A stretch of 54,965 nucleotides of DNA from a virus, in the IMG/VR virus record IMGVR_UViG_3300044613_005025, positions 1-54,965 of that record; one strand, 5' to 3'. The position numbers and the translations under genes were made by a program. The notes under the pieces were generated by a model. The model searched no databases, had not been told where the DNA came from, and saw only the letters and a program-made list of their open reading frames with translations. Positions 1-8,496 of this stretch are shown piece by piece. How positions within the stretch are numbered: the stretch's first letter is position 1; each line of letters opens with the position of its first letter.

Positions 1-1290
1 ATGCCGGCGGTCCGTGACTGGGAGGACACGATCAGGGCGGTGGTGTCTCACGCCCTGTCTCAGAAGGGCTGCCGTCGTGGCTGGACGGTGCTCAATCACC
101 GTGGTCATGCGCGCCTGAACATCGCTGCTGGGGCTGGACGGGGCAGGCGCCGGCAGGTGCTTCTTCCCATTCCGTGGGAGTGCGACCAGATCGACCACAT
201 CCGCGATGCGGTGGTTCAGGTCTATGAGGAGTTCCAGCAGGGCATCGAGCCCGATGCCTGCGTGGCACGCATGCCCCGTGCCGATGGATCGAGGGCAGCA
301 GAGGGGGAGCCCGGTTCAGGCCGCGGTACTCAGACAGGGCACCCCGGCAGGCCCAGGCACAGGGGAATGGCGGCAGTGCTTGCCCCGGGGGACTGGGAAG
401 GGCTGATCGCTGCCTTTCGGGAGCACAAGCTGATCAGTGGTGAGATCAAGCCATCGACCTGGCATCGGGTCTACCGGCACCACATGAACCACGTGCTCGG
501 TGCGGTGGCTGTGCCCGCCCCGCCGCAGAACGCCAAGCAGCTGCTGGAGACCCTGGCCCGGATCTGGGCGGACAAGCCGGGTGGACGCACCCGCCAGATC
601 CAGATTCAGTTGACTGCCGCCCTGCTGCGTTGGGCCGTGGCGGAGCGGCGGCTGGGCGAGGACTGGAAGCCGCCTCAGGATCTGGCGGTGTTCGTGGGCC
701 GATCGCGTGCGGCGAAAGCGATCACGACGCCCCTGGAGGTGGAGCACATTCTTGCGTTGGTGCGGGCCATCCCGGACGCCCGCTGGCGCTTTGCCTTTCA
801 GCTGATGGCGGCCTACGGACTGCGCCCGGAGGAGCTCCAACATCTGCAGATCCGCCAGGGTCGGCTCTGGTGCACGTATGAGAAGGTCGCCTCCCGCGGC
901 AAGACCCGGCCAAGGGTGTTGCGCCCGCTGCCCTGTGATGACTGGGCAGACGGCTGGCGCATCGAGGAGCGTTTCCCAACCCAGGAGTTACCGCCCATGC
1001 AGCCTGGTCTGGGTGGGGGCTACATGGGTCACTACCTGATGAATCGACCGCTTTGGAAGGAGCTACGGCGTGAGTACGAGGCCAAGGGCGAGAAGCTGGT
1101 GCCCTACTCCTGCCGCCATGGCTACGCACACCGGGCCCACGTGATCTGCGACCTGCCGCCCAAGGTGGTGGCCGCGGCGATGGGGCACAGCGTGCAGACC
1201 CACCTGGCGGCCTACAGCCGCTGGTGCGGGGATGACGTGGTGGATGACGCCTTTGCAAGGGCGGAACAACGACTAGGCCGCCCCGGTTGA
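1..1290 (+). CDS. int: Tyrosine recombinase (phage-type integrase)
   Basis: Site-specific recombinase expected to integrate and excise the element. The C-terminal catalytic domain shows the family residues: Arg275 in GLRPEEL, a candidate Lys in the following beta-hairpin (YEKVASRGK), Arg372 in YSCRHGYAHR, His396 in MGHS, and the Tyr405 nucleophile in AAYSRW. The usual first His of the H-x-x-R box is replaced by Tyr (YSCRH), a tolerated variation in phage integrases. Residues 1-125 are Arg/Gly/Pro-rich and probably hold arm-site and core-binding regions. The ATG is the first base of the window, so a longer N-terminus cannot be excluded. The gene reads inward from the left end, while a tRNA-Gly 3' fragment lies at the right end, as expected for a tRNA-targeting integrase next to attL. 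Confidence 0.9.
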   Translation: MPAVRDWEDTIRAVVSHALSQKGCRRGWTVLNHRGHARLNIAAGAGRGRRRQVLLPIPWECDQIDHIRDAVVQVYEEFQQGIEPDACVARMPRADGSRAAEGEPGSGRGTQTGHPGRPRHRGMAAVLAPGDWEGLIAAFREHKLISGEIKPSTWHRVYRHHMNHVLGAVAVPAPPQNAKQLLETLARIWADKPGGRTRQIQIQLTAALLRWAVAERRLGEDWKPPQDLAVFVGRSRAAKAITTPLEVEHILALVRAIPDARWRFAFQLMAAYGLRPEELQHLQIRQGRLWCTYEKVASRGKTRPRVLRPLPCDDWADGWRIEERFPTQELPPMQPGLGGGYMGHYLMNRPLWKELRREYEAKGEKLVPYSCRHGYAHRAHVICDLPPKVVAAAMGHSVQTHLAAYSRWCGDDVVDDAFARAEQRLGRPG

Positions 1291-1346
1291 GAGTCATCAG
1301 AGGGAGTATCGTTTTTTACAGTGAGTTTCTCTGGCCAAGACGCGAA

Positions 1347-2447
1347 CTAAAACTTTCCCCCGAACAAAAGAGACTTTACAAGTAGTGGTAGCGCACGCGG
1401 GGAAATATAGCCCCTACAATGTTTCAAGATTTCTGCTCTTGTGCCAGGTGGTATTGCCTTAATCTCCTCAAGCAAAGCGGATGGATCAGAGGCCAGGCTG
1501 TTGACTCTGTCAAGCAGCAGTTTGTAATAATCGGGTGGTGTAAAAGATATTAGACTGTCCTCTTCTAAGTCATTTATATAATCATCAAGTATTGCGCATT
1601 CTCCCTGTTGATTCTTAGAAGAAGTCAGTTCTTCAGGCTCTTGAACGTTAGGCTGACATTCGAGCGTGGGCTGACTGCTGTTACGCTCGATGAGGGAAGA
1701 TAGCGCTTCGCCAACCCTCTGAAGCGAAAATATGCCAGAGCCATCTTCATGACTTGCGAAAGAACACATGTAGCAATCTATGCAAGCGCCTTTGATCCTC
1801 GAAGCAAAATTAAGCATCAACTCCTCCACATCTCTGTAGTCTTCGTCACTCTCGATCAAGTCAACCTTGTTGATCAAAAGAAGAGTTGGGATTCCAGAAG
1901 AGGAGACTTTTTGGATTACCTCTCTTTCAATATGAGCCAAAGGCTTCACCGCCGAAGAAATATGTATGTACACCAGTCGCTCGTCTTCAGGAAGTTGCTT
2001 TCGTACTACTGAGTGAATCCCATTATCAGGAATACTGCGTAGCTCAGCTTGTCCAAGCTCAGCGGCAAAGGTGACAGAACCAACAAATCCGAATGAAACC
2101 ATTACTTCTAGTGATGCATGCTCACCGTCAGATACCTTCATCAAGATGTTCTTGCTCACCTCACCCGCTGCAAGTGCAATCAAGTGACGCGACTCAAAAT
2201 CATTAGTGGAAATTGTTATCTCATGCTGAGCAGACCCGATGCTTTTCAACCGCAGAACTGGAGCCAACTGGCTGCCTTCTGGATCGCCGAACGAATAATT
2301 GAGATAAGCTCGATTAGCCTCCGATTGCCTTCCTCGTACTCCTCTTGGAAAAGGAGTACTTGGAAGCCCACTGACGAGATGATTTAGCAGCGTAGTTTTT
2401 CCAGATGATCTCTCGCCACCAATTATGATATTGAGAAATCTTGTCAT
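1347..2447 (-). CDS. P-loop GTPase, second gene of a dynamin-like pair
   Basis: A 366-residue GTPase of unknown role. The N-terminus has a Walker A/G1 motif (GGERSSGKTT, residues 10-19), and NKVD at 193-196 is the G4 guanine-specificity motif. A Cys cluster (GACIDCYMC) lies around residue 225. The C-terminal third is acidic and helical and matches no family I can name. Its ATG overlaps the stop of the upstream dynamin-like gene by 4 nt (ATGA), so the two are translationally coupled. The small N-terminal GTPase domain directly at the start recalls small Ras-like/GTP-binding partners encoded beside bacterial dynamins. The base composition is lower in GC than the surrounding phage genes, suggesting separate acquisition as cargo next to the integrase. 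Confidence 0.75.
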   Translation of the reverse strand: MTRFLNIIIGGERSSGKTTLLNHLVSGLPSTPFPRGVRGRQSEANRAYLNYSFGDPEGSQLAPVLRLKSIGSAQHEITISTNDFESRHLIALAAGEVSKNILMKVSDGEHASLEVMVSFGFVGSVTFAAELGQAELRSIPDNGIHSVVRKQLPEDERLVYIHISSAVKPLAHIEREVIQKVSSSGIPTLLLINKVDLIESDEDYRDVEELMLNFASRIKGACIDCYMCSFASHEDGSGIFSLQRVGEALSSLIERNSSQPTLECQPNVQEPEELTSSKNQQGECAILDDYINDLEEDSLISFTPPDYYKLLLDRVNSLASDPSALLEEIKAIPPGTRAEILKHCRGYISPRALPLLVKSLLFGGKF

Positions 2448-4444
2448 AACTGGACATAGTCGTTAATGCTTGTTGTATTGCTCTTGATTTCATCTAGCAG
2501 AGCGTAGGACTTCTTGATTTGTTCCCACACTTTGGAGCTATTTTCTTCGATGTTTCGAACTATCTCACTCTGCTGGTCTTGGACGTCTTGTATCTCGGAC
2601 ACAATCTGAAGCCGTACTGACTGGCCAGATTCTGCAAACTTTTCAGAAACTTGCTTCTTGATGTCAAGTCTTTTGATGCTTAACTCTTCAAGGATTTTGG
2701 GAAACATCTTCTCTCCTATAGATTTTCTCATCTTGTCTGCAAAGCCATCTACTTGGTTTGCAATATGAAAGTATTCTTGCATCACATAATAAACAATTGC
2801 AATCGGCCACGCGAATATCCCTAAAACGACTGTTATGACAACTTGAATGATAAATCTCGTCAAGAAAGACTGCCAGTTGCCGTTTCCCAGAATAGAGCCC
2901 GAGACTTGTGAAGGATCAAGCATTAAAACGCCGATAAATGCTTGAGTGATACGATTGATATCTGCTTCAGTATCGGCATTTCGGACACCTGCGAATAGCG
3001 CTTTAATTGATTCAAGGTCGACTGATATCTCCTTAATGCCTTGATCTACGCTATTTCTAACTTTCGTGACGGCAGCTTGTATTCTTAAGTCACTAGGCAA
3101 ACGCTCTGCCCAATCAAGAAGAATGCGATTTATATAGATCTCGATACCTTTCTGTATCTCTTTTTCGATGTGGGCTTTATCGTTGCCTTTGCCTTGCAGG
3201 AATCCCCAGAGCCTTTCAAAAGGCGCCTTGAAGCCATCCCAAGCACTTACGCCGGTTAGGGGTAGGCCTTGGATTGACTCCTCTCCCCATTTGCTTTGTC
3301 TTTCCTTGATAAACTGTTCAAGGTTCTCATAAGTGGCATCGGCAATGATAATTCCGGCTTCAGTAAATAATTCTTCTATCTGCCTGGCCTTGTCCTTTAA
3401 ATTTTCTAGCCTGACTTGGCTTTCTGCTTTTCTGGCTTTCAAGTCCTCCAGTGAAGAGCTTGCAGCCGCTTTCCAGTCGTTAACAAGTCTTTCATGTTCA
3501 TTGAGAAAGTCATTGGATGCAGTCTGCAGTCTTTTTAATGCAATGCGCTCCCGACCAGAGGATGAAAGAAATATAGACAAGTCATTTAACAGCTCATAAA
3601 CCCCACTGATTCTGAAAAGATCTTCGGATCCGGACGTTCTGGAGCGAAGCGCTGTTCTGGCATCGACAAAGTAAATACGATTTTGCTGCTCGCGGCCGAG
3701 TGTCTCATTACTGATCTCTCTTAGGCGCGCGTGGAATAAACTTTTGATCTCATCGATTTCGTCGTCATCAACAAGATTAATTTTATTCACTACAATAAAA
3801 ACACCTTCGGGACCAAAGTTCGAAAAGAGGTCTTTGGCCCATCTCACCTCTTCGATGCTGAGTGGCTGAGTGGCATCAAGTACTAATATCGCGCCAGTAG
3901 AAAACTTAAAAAAGTCTTGAGTTGCCTTTGTTCTGACAGGGTTTTCAGCAAGCCCAGGTGAGTCTACGAGAATCACCCCATCTCTGCATAAGTCTAGGTC
4001 TACGGGGATATCCGCATATAAAATGTCGCGAAAGCGATCCTCAGCATGCGATCCATGATCGGCAATGTCAAGCATGAACTCTGATTGGAACTCAGTAAGA
4101 CCAAGTGACTTCTGCTTGCCATCTGCGTAGTACACGGTCACGCCGCTATCAGGGGATCCGTGAAAGATTCTTGTGATAACTGCGGTTGCTGGCGCTTGTT
4201 TTGCGGGTAAGATCTTTTCTCCAAGAAAGGAATTAAGCAGCGTGCTCTTACCGTTCTTGAATTCCCCCAAGACGATCAGCTGGAAGATACCTTTTGAGAG
4301 TTCACTGTGTTGGCCTGACAATATCTTGCCTGCGTTGCTCGAGCCCGCAGAAGCTAGCGACCTGAGATCATCCCCTTTCTCTAGCGAACTCTTGACGATG
4401 TCTAGTGCGCTATGCAGGGTTGGTGCTACTTTGCGTTGCTCCAT
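2444..4444 (-). CDS. Bacterial dynamin-like GTPase with membrane segment
   Basis: A 666-residue large GTPase of the dynamin/LeoA-like type. G1 is GEFKNGKST (residues 60-68). A TAVIT stretch near residue 88 fits G2, DSPG at 161-164 is G3, and NKIN at 220-223 is G4. Long helical regions follow, as in the dynamin stalk. A strongly hydrophobic stretch at about residues 525-555 (IIQVVITVVLGIFAW and following) fits the paddle or membrane-insertion segment of bacterial dynamins. It is the first gene of a two-gene minus-strand operon. Bacterial dynamin-like pairs are known in membrane repair and in anti-phage defence (for example the LeoA/LeoBC-type Eleos systems), so an abortive or membrane-guarding function is a reasonable inference, not shown here. 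The low GC content compared with the phage core supports a cargo origin. Confidence 0.82.
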   Translation of the reverse strand: MEQRKVAPTLHSALDIVKSSLEKGDDLRSLASAGSSNAGKILSGQHSELSKGIFQLIVLGEFKNGKSTLLNSFLGEKILPAKQAPATAVITRIFHGSPDSGVTVYYADGKQKSLGLTEFQSEFMLDIADHGSHAEDRFRDILYADIPVDLDLCRDGVILVDSPGLAENPVRTKATQDFFKFSTGAILVLDATQPLSIEEVRWAKDLFSNFGPEGVFIVVNKINLVDDDEIDEIKSLFHARLREISNETLGREQQNRIYFVDARTALRSRTSGSEDLFRISGVYELLNDLSIFLSSSGRERIALKRLQTASNDFLNEHERLVNDWKAAASSSLEDLKARKAESQVRLENLKDKARQIEELFTEAGIIIADATYENLEQFIKERQSKWGEESIQGLPLTGVSAWDGFKAPFERLWGFLQGKGNDKAHIEKEIQKGIEIYINRILLDWAERLPSDLRIQAAVTKVRNSVDQGIKEISVDLESIKALFAGVRNADTEADINRITQAFIGVLMLDPSQVSGSILGNGNWQSFLTRFIIQVVITVVLGIFAWPIAIVYYVMQEYFHIANQVDGFADKMRKSIGEKMFPKILEELSIKRLDIKKQVSEKFAESGQSVRLQIVSEIQDVQDQQSEIVRNIEENSSKVWEQIKKSYALLDEIKSNTTSINDYVQL

Positions 4445-4469
4445 GACATTTTTATAATCCCGCTCGATT

Positions 4470-4475
4470 ATTATA
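4470..4475 (-). promoter_or_regulatory. Probable -10 box of the dynamin-like operon
   Basis: On the minus strand this hexamer reads TATAAT, 25 nt upstream of the ATG at 4444, in a local AT-rich stretch. No good -35 box is visible at the standard distance, so only the -10 element is proposed. Confidence 0.4.
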
Positions 4476-4600
4476 CAGCATCAACTCCCTATGCGTCTGC
4501 GAGGACGGCAACGTTTATCTTTCCCTTCCTGAACGCGGCTCTGCTCATAAGGTTTTTGCATGCCATCGCATATCAAAATCATCCAGGCTCCACAAGATCT

Positions 4601-4840
4601 CTATAAGTTGCGTTTGCTCCACCCGGTGATGGTGGCCTCCACGTTCTCCAGGTGCCACTGCAGTGGCCCCCGACCCTGGGTGCAGCCCCAGCGGCGGTAG
4701 TGCTTGCCTGGGGTGAGCACCCCCCGCAGCCGCAGCTGGCGGAGGGTTTCCCGGCTCATCCCCAGAGCAGCGCAGGCTTCTGCCGTCGTCACCCAGACCT
4801 GGTGACGTCCAGATGCGGGTTGCGTCGACTGCTTCTCCAT
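4601..4840 (-). CDS. Small helix-turn-helix protein, excisionase-like
   Basis: A 79-residue protein whose centre (TTAEACAALGMSRETLRQLR) is a clear helix-turn-helix of the MerR/excisionase type. It ends in a basic tail. The ATG overlaps the stop of the upstream BRO-type gene by one base (TGATG), making it the last gene of the early operon. Small HTH proteins at this position commonly act as recombination directionality factors or as repressors, and the integrase in the same element would be a plausible partner. The exact role is inference. An in-frame start further upstream exists, but it would overlap the BRO gene extensively and is rejected. Confidence 0.7.
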   Translation of the reverse strand: MEKQSTQPASGRHQVWVTTAEACAALGMSRETLRQLRLRGVLTPGKHYRRWGCTQGRGPLQWHLENVEATITGWSKRNL

Positions 4841-5613
4841 CAGGCCAGCTCCTGCAGCACGCTGACCACATCGGGATTCCAGAGGATCTGGTAGCCGCTG
4901 TGGCCATGCCGGCAGTAGGGCATGGCCTCTGCCCACTCCTGACCCCGCGTCGTCAGCTCCCACTCGTCGCGGGCATTGCGGGTCTGAAGCCCGCATGCCG
5001 CCAGGTGCTGGTTCATCACCCGGCCCGACATGCCCACCTTTCGACCCAGCTGAGAGGCATTCAGCGAACAGATGGGCTCTTCGGCAGCAGGCAACGCACG
5101 GCGCAGGCTTTTCACCGCCAGGCCAGTGTTTTCCTGGATGCAGTTGAGGGTGGCAGCCATAGCGATCCCGGCCTTCACGCCAGGGAGCCGTGCAATGGCT
5201 TGACCGATCAGCAGAAGAGCGCCGACGCTGTCCTGCTTCTCTGAGGGCAAGGATGCCGGAGTAGGGAGGGCCCCTGGGACGGTGTAGCTCCCGGTCTGAC
5301 GAATTGCCGGCAGCACCTCGTGAGTGACCCAGCGCTTGAACCGGTGAGCCTCTTTCTTGCGGCTACCCAGCACCAGGTTGTACATCCCTGGCTCATTCAC
5401 GATCGTCATGACCTGCTCGCCCCCAGGGGTGTGAATTGAACTCACACCCTTCTCGTCGTCATCAAGCCGCTCCAAGGCTTTGCGGTCGAGGCCGAGCGAG
5501 GCAAGCAGATCAGCCGCCACGAACCAAGGATCACCCAGCTCATCGCTGATGAGGCGGATCTGGCGTCCCTCGTACTCAAAGGGCACGAGGGACGAAGTGT
5601 TGTTGTTGTTCAT
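4840..5613 (-). CDS. BRO-N family phage antirepressor
   Basis: A 257-residue protein with an N-terminal BRO-N/antirepressor domain. Residues 1-105 show the typical run from PFEYEGRQIR through DPWFVAADL and LDDDEKGVSS to NEPGMYNLV and a KRWVTHEVLPAIRQTGSY ending. The C-terminal 70 residues resemble a second DNA-binding or Ant-type domain (ASQLGRKVGMSGRVMNQHL). Proteins of this class inactivate repressors or regulate phage gene expression. The start at 5613 was chosen because its ATG overlaps the stop of the upstream membrane-protein gene by 4 nt and the BRO-N domain begins directly afterwards. The open frame continues upstream to 6018 without recognisable sequence. Confidence 0.85.
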   Translation of the reverse strand: MNNNNTSSLVPFEYEGRQIRLISDELGDPWFVAADLLASLGLDRKALERLDDDEKGVSSIHTPGGEQVMTIVNEPGMYNLVLGSRKKEAHRFKRWVTHEVLPAIRQTGSYTVPGALPTPASLPSEKQDSVGALLLIGQAIARLPGVKAGIAMAATLNCIQENTGLAVKSLRRALPAAEEPICSLNASQLGRKVGMSGRVMNQHLAACGLQTRNARDEWELTTRGQEWAEAMPYCRHGHSGYQILWNPDVVSVLQELA

Positions 5614-5906
5614 TGGTCTGAAATCGGTAAGGCGGTGACGGGCCTGTTGAGGGCCGAGTTGGGATCGGGATCGAGTCGGAAGTGGTTGGTGACGGTGGCC
5701 GGGGACAACCGCGGCGTCACGGGCCCGGCGATCACAAGCAGCAAGGTGCTCAGCTGAAATGCCAGCCCCAGCAGCACCAAGCCACGCAGGCAAGCCAGGC
5801 TGGAGGCCGTGACCATGACGGTGGTGGGCCGCCGGGTGCGGCAGAAGGCAGGCAACTGGGGACGGGGCCCGGCGGCCCCGTTGTTGCGGACGTATGGCGA
5901 GGCCAT
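5610..5906 (-). CDS. Small single-pass membrane protein
   Basis: A 98-residue protein with one clear transmembrane segment (about residues 39-63, rich in Leu/Val/Ala) and no recognised family. The evidence that it is real is positional: its ATG overlaps the stop of the SSB-like gene (TGATG), and its own stop overlaps the ATG of the BRO-type gene (ATGA), so it sits in a continuous chain of coupled genes. Such small membrane proteins in early phage operons are sometimes superinfection-exclusion or inner-membrane effectors, but nothing in the sequence proves it. Confidence 0.6.
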   Translation of the reverse strand: MASPYVRNNGAAGPRPQLPAFCRTRRPTTVMVTASSLACLRGLVLLGLAFQLSTLLLVIAGPVTPRLSPATVTNHFRLDPDPNSALNRPVTALPISDQ

Positions 5907-6499
5907 CAGAAGGGGGCCTCGTCGTCGTCATCCACGCCCCAACCAGTAGTGCCTCCAGCTTCTGCGGCGCTACCTGTGGTGTATCCATCGACCTCCTCGA
6001 AGCCGTCGGTGGGGTCAACCTGCTCGTAAGGCACGAATTCCACGACCTGGACGGCGCGGGGTTGGAACGTCATGCCGCAGCCGTTCTCCCCGTCCCAGTC
6101 GTAGATGTCGAAGGCGACGATCACCTTCGAGCCGTTGCCGATGGCAGACCCATCCCAGGGCTGCTTTTTGGCATCAACGATGCGGGGCCCCTCAGAGAGA
6201 GACCCGTCGCGCCGCTGAAACTGCGGCACCTTGAAGCGCACCACGGTGATTTCACTGGGCTGCTCCCTGTCGGGCTTCCAGGGGAAGCCTTTCTCAGCGC
6301 GGCGCTTGCGGCTTCCGTGGAGGGCGATGAACTGGTCTTCCATCGCCAGCAGGAAGGACTGGGCCTTCTCGTCGCTGTTGGGCAGCAGCAGGTCGGCCGT
6401 CCAGGCCTTGGGCTTGCTCTTGTCGAGCTGGTGCCTTGGGGTGATCAGGTGGGCCCAGCGCACTTCGGCGAGGGGTGTGCGGAAGATGTCCTTAGCCAT
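5906..6499 (-). CDS. Phage single-stranded DNA-binding protein (gp2.5/DUF2815-like)
   Basis: A 197-residue protein that should bind and protect ssDNA during replication and recombination. The body resembles phage SSBs of the gp2.5/DUF2815 kind: a region with GNGSKVIVAFDIYDW followed by a beta-rich segment with QPRAVQVVEFVPY. The last residues, VDDDDEAPF, form the acidic tail with terminal Phe used by SSBs to recruit partner proteins. It lies downstream of an ERF-type annealase, the usual recombination pairing. The start at 6499 gives MAKDIFRTP. Translation from an upstream in-frame codon would add a Cys/Pro-rich leader that looks non-coding. Confidence 0.8.
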   Translation of the reverse strand: MAKDIFRTPLAEVRWAHLITPRHQLDKSKPKAWTADLLLPNSDEKAQSFLLAMEDQFIALHGSRKRRAEKGFPWKPDREQPSEITVVRFKVPQFQRRDGSLSEGPRIVDAKKQPWDGSAIGNGSKVIVAFDIYDWDGENGCGMTFQPRAVQVVEFVPYEQVDPTDGFEEVDGYTTGSAAEAGGTTGWGVDDDDEAPF

Positions 6500-6728
6500 G
6501 GGTTGAATCGGGTTGAACAGTGGAAACGGGCTGTTGATCGAACGGGGGAAGGGGCGGCAGGCCAAAGCGCTCGCGCAGCAGGTGATGCACCGCACCGCTG
6601 GCCGAGAGGTTGTGGCGCTCCATCACCTCTCGGACTCGCAAGTAGACGTCAGTGCGCACCTGGGTCTGGATGAAATGGCGACCGGCCTGGGAGCGGGGCT
6701 GCTCGCCGTAACGACGAAGGCCTTTCAT
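6492..6728 (-). CDS. Small RHH-like protein of the early operon
   Basis: A 78-residue basic protein. The central part (IQTQVRTDVYLRVREVMERH) followed by NLSASGAVHHLLRERFG has the strand-helix-helix pattern of ribbon-helix-helix DNA-binding proteins. The ATG overlaps the stop of the ERF-type gene by 4 nt, and its own end overlaps the SSB gene by 8 nt, so it is embedded in the operon. A regulatory or DNA-binding role is likely but not demonstrated. Confidence 0.6.
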   Translation of the reverse strand: MKGLRRYGEQPRSQAGRHFIQTQVRTDVYLRVREVMERHNLSASGAVHHLLRERFGLPPLPPFDQQPVSTVQPDSTHG

Positions 6729-7450
6729 GGCTCCACCGGCGCCGCGACGCCATCGAGGCCTTGTTCTTCGCACTCCTCAAGGAAGTGATCGATGAAGGCG
6801 GCGTGCTGGTGCTGGGTGATGCGATCGCCGATGGAACGGGCATTGCGCGGCACCTGGAAGTGCTCGCGGAAGGCCTTGGTCAGCGCCTGGCGAGCGGCCT
6901 GGGGCAGGGCGAGGATTCGCTGGTGGGTGGCTTCGATCTCCTGGGGCGTGAGCGGCTCCAGAGCGACATCGAGGTCAACCCCTGGAGCCGCGTCTTCCTC
7001 TTTGCTGGACTCAGGCCCAGCCGGTGCATCGAGAGCCCCGACGGTTGCGAGGTTCTTCGCTTCGTTGTTCTCAGCCTCTACAGGCCGAGCCTGCTTGGCC
7101 AAAGGAATGCCCAGCAGCATGGCCAGCATCCAGCCAGCGGCCTGGAGTAAGTCGTCGACCGCGTCGGCCCACTCCTCGCTGGCGACCTCAGCACCGCCGG
7201 CGTGCATCACGGTGACGCGCAGCTTGTGGCGGCCTCGGACATCGACCAGCTGAGCACTGAAGGCAATGCCGGAGGAGAAAGCTGGCTTGGCTGCTTCGAC
7301 CACGGCAGCCAGATCAAGGGATGGAACGGCCTGCACCTGCTCCTGAAAGGAGGCCAGGGCGGCGGTGAGCGCGCGCTCGGCGCTGCCCTTTTCACTGAGC
7401 AGCTCGAGAGCGTCGGGTGACACGCCTGCGCGTGCGTGGGATTGCGTCAT
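6725..7450 (-). CDS. ERF-type single-strand annealing protein
   Basis: A 241-residue protein. Residues about 25-125 follow the ERF recombinase pattern: an N-terminal helix, LDLAAVVEAAKPAFSSGIAF, a strand with LRVTVMHAGGAEVASEEW, and the helix AGWMLAMLLGIPL corresponding to the conserved ARRYALxALLGI. The Arg-Arg-Tyr part of that motif is not preserved, so it is a divergent member. A charged linker is followed by a C-terminal domain (about residues 175-235, TKAFREHFQVP and SIGDRI) that recurs at the end of the Rad52-like protein at 51,613-52,461. It precedes the SSB gene in the operon. ERF proteins anneal complementary single strands in phage recombination. Confidence 0.65.
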   Translation of the reverse strand: MTQSHARAGVSPDALELLSEKGSAERALTAALASFQEQVQAVPSLDLAAVVEAAKPAFSSGIAFSAQLVDVRGRHKLRVTVMHAGGAEVASEEWADAVDDLLQAAGWMLAMLLGIPLAKQARPVEAENNEAKNLATVGALDAPAGPESSKEEDAAPGVDLDVALEPLTPQEIEATHQRILALPQAARQALTKAFREHFQVPRNARSIGDRITQHQHAAFIDHFLEECEEQGLDGVAAPVEP

Positions 7451-7510
7451 GGCAACTGAGAGCCGGGCTTGTGCCCGCTGGCCTGAGCTTAGCGGCTAGC
7501 TAATGCTAGG

Positions 7511-7535
7511 TGCAACCCTTGATTTTCCTCAGGGT
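7511..7535. repeat. Inverted repeat in the ERF operon upstream region
   Basis: CAACCCT and AGGGTTG form a 7-bp perfect inverted repeat around an 11-nt AT-rich spacer, within the 121-bp gap between the XRE-like gene and the ERF-type gene. Two CCTAGG palindromes (7559-7564 and 7571-7576) lie next to it. There is no U-run, so an operator or leader structure is more likely than a terminator. Confidence 0.35.
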
Positions 7536-7571
7536 TGTCCGGGCCGGTGTTGCCTCTGCCTAGGTGAGTTC

Positions 7572-8273
7572 CTAGGCGGACAGCGCCGTCTGCTCCCAGG
7601 CGCTGATCCACTGTTCAGGCAGGAACTCTTCACCATCCACCCAGAGCTGCGCCAGCTCAACCGAGCTGTAGTCGTCGATGGCCAGCACCTCTGAGAAACG
7701 CTTCTGGTGCTCCTTCGGCGCACTCTTGACCAGCTGCTCTAGGGCCTGGCTGACATCGAGGCCGCCCTCCTTGATCACGCGGCGCACGTGCTGCCGCCAC
7801 TTCTGACAGACCTCCTCGGCTCGCTTCGACGTCAGGGTCGGTGCCGGAGCGCTCTGATAAGCCTTGGGCACCGGCACATAGCCGATGTAGCAGCTCCAGA
7901 AATCCACCGCATCCCAGAGCTTGCCGTCATCGCCGCGCAGGGGCTCGGCGTCCCTCAGCTGGTCCTTGAGGCGCTGGGTTGTGACCCCGGCCAGTTTCTT
8001 GGCCCCGTCATCGAGGCGGCGGTTGATCTCCTCCAACTGGAAGAAAGCCTTCTGGCGCAGCTCACCGGCCTTGCCCTGCTCGATCACCGAGAGGTTGCCG
8101 TAGGAGATCACCTCAAACTCGGCTTCCGTGCCCCATTCGCAGGCGGTGTACTGGGTCCAGCCATTACGGCGGCGCCAGTTGAGCAGCATCTTCCCGAAGG
8201 CTTTGCGGGACTCGTCCTGCCAGTCCAGGACGGCCTGGTAGGTGCGCTTGACGGGCTGTTTTGCTTGTGCCAT
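7572..8273 (-). CDS. XRE/Cro-like helix-turn-helix protein
   Basis: A 233-residue protein with an N-terminal segment (KMLLNWRRRNGWTQYTACEW ... VISYGNLSVIEQGKAG) that fits a divergent XRE/Cro-type helix-turn-helix. The rest is a helical domain without a recognised family, with WVDGEEFLPEQW near the end. It may be the repressor or a late regulator of the early operon in which it lies. The short region upstream of its start contains two tandem GCACTGCT motifs, a possible autoregulatory site. The function as a repressor is inference. Confidence 0.55.
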   Translation of the reverse strand: MAQAKQPVKRTYQAVLDWQDESRKAFGKMLLNWRRRNGWTQYTACEWGTEAEFEVISYGNLSVIEQGKAGELRQKAFFQLEEINRRLDDGAKKLAGVTTQRLKDQLRDAEPLRGDDGKLWDAVDFWSCYIGYVPVPKAYQSAPAPTLTSKRAEEVCQKWRQHVRRVIKEGGLDVSQALEQLVKSAPKEHQKRFSEVLAIDDYSSVELAQLWVDGEEFLPEQWISAWEQTALSA

Positions 8274-8286
8274 AGCCCGATCCTAA

Positions 8287-8304
8287 GCACTGCTTGGCAC
8301 TGCT
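8287..8304. repeat. Tandem GCACTGCT motifs, possible operator
   Basis: GCACTGCT occurs at 8287-8294 and again at 8297-8304. The 10-bp period is one helical turn, and the motifs lie in the 43-bp gap directly upstream of the XRE-like gene. This suits a dimeric regulator site, though no experiment supports it. Confidence 0.35.
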
Positions 8305-8316
8305 AGCCATAGCTTG

Positions 8317-8496
8317 TTACAGCTTGGAAGGCTGGTCTCGGTCGTTTCCTGGCTCGGCCAAGAGCTGCTTGACCTGTTGGCCGGTGAGAACACGCCCCGT
8401 TTGGGATTGGAAGCGAAGGGCCAGCGTGTACGGGTGGATGCCGGGATGGCGACGGGCCAAGGCCTCCAGCTGCCGGCGCAACTCGGGTCGGTTCAT
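8317..8496 (-). CDS. Very small protein between nuclease and regulator
   Basis: A 59-residue basic, helical protein beginning MNRPELRRQLEALARRHPGI. Its ATG overlaps the stop of the VRR-NUC gene by 4 nt (ATGA), and it ends 43 nt before the XRE-like gene, so position and coupling support it despite its size. The sequence includes TGRVLTGQQVKQLLAEPG. No family is recognised. A DNA-binding accessory role is possible. Confidence 0.55.
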   Translation of the reverse strand: MNRPELRRQLEALARRHPGIHPYTLALRFQSQTGRVLTGQQVKQLLAEPGNDRDQPSKL

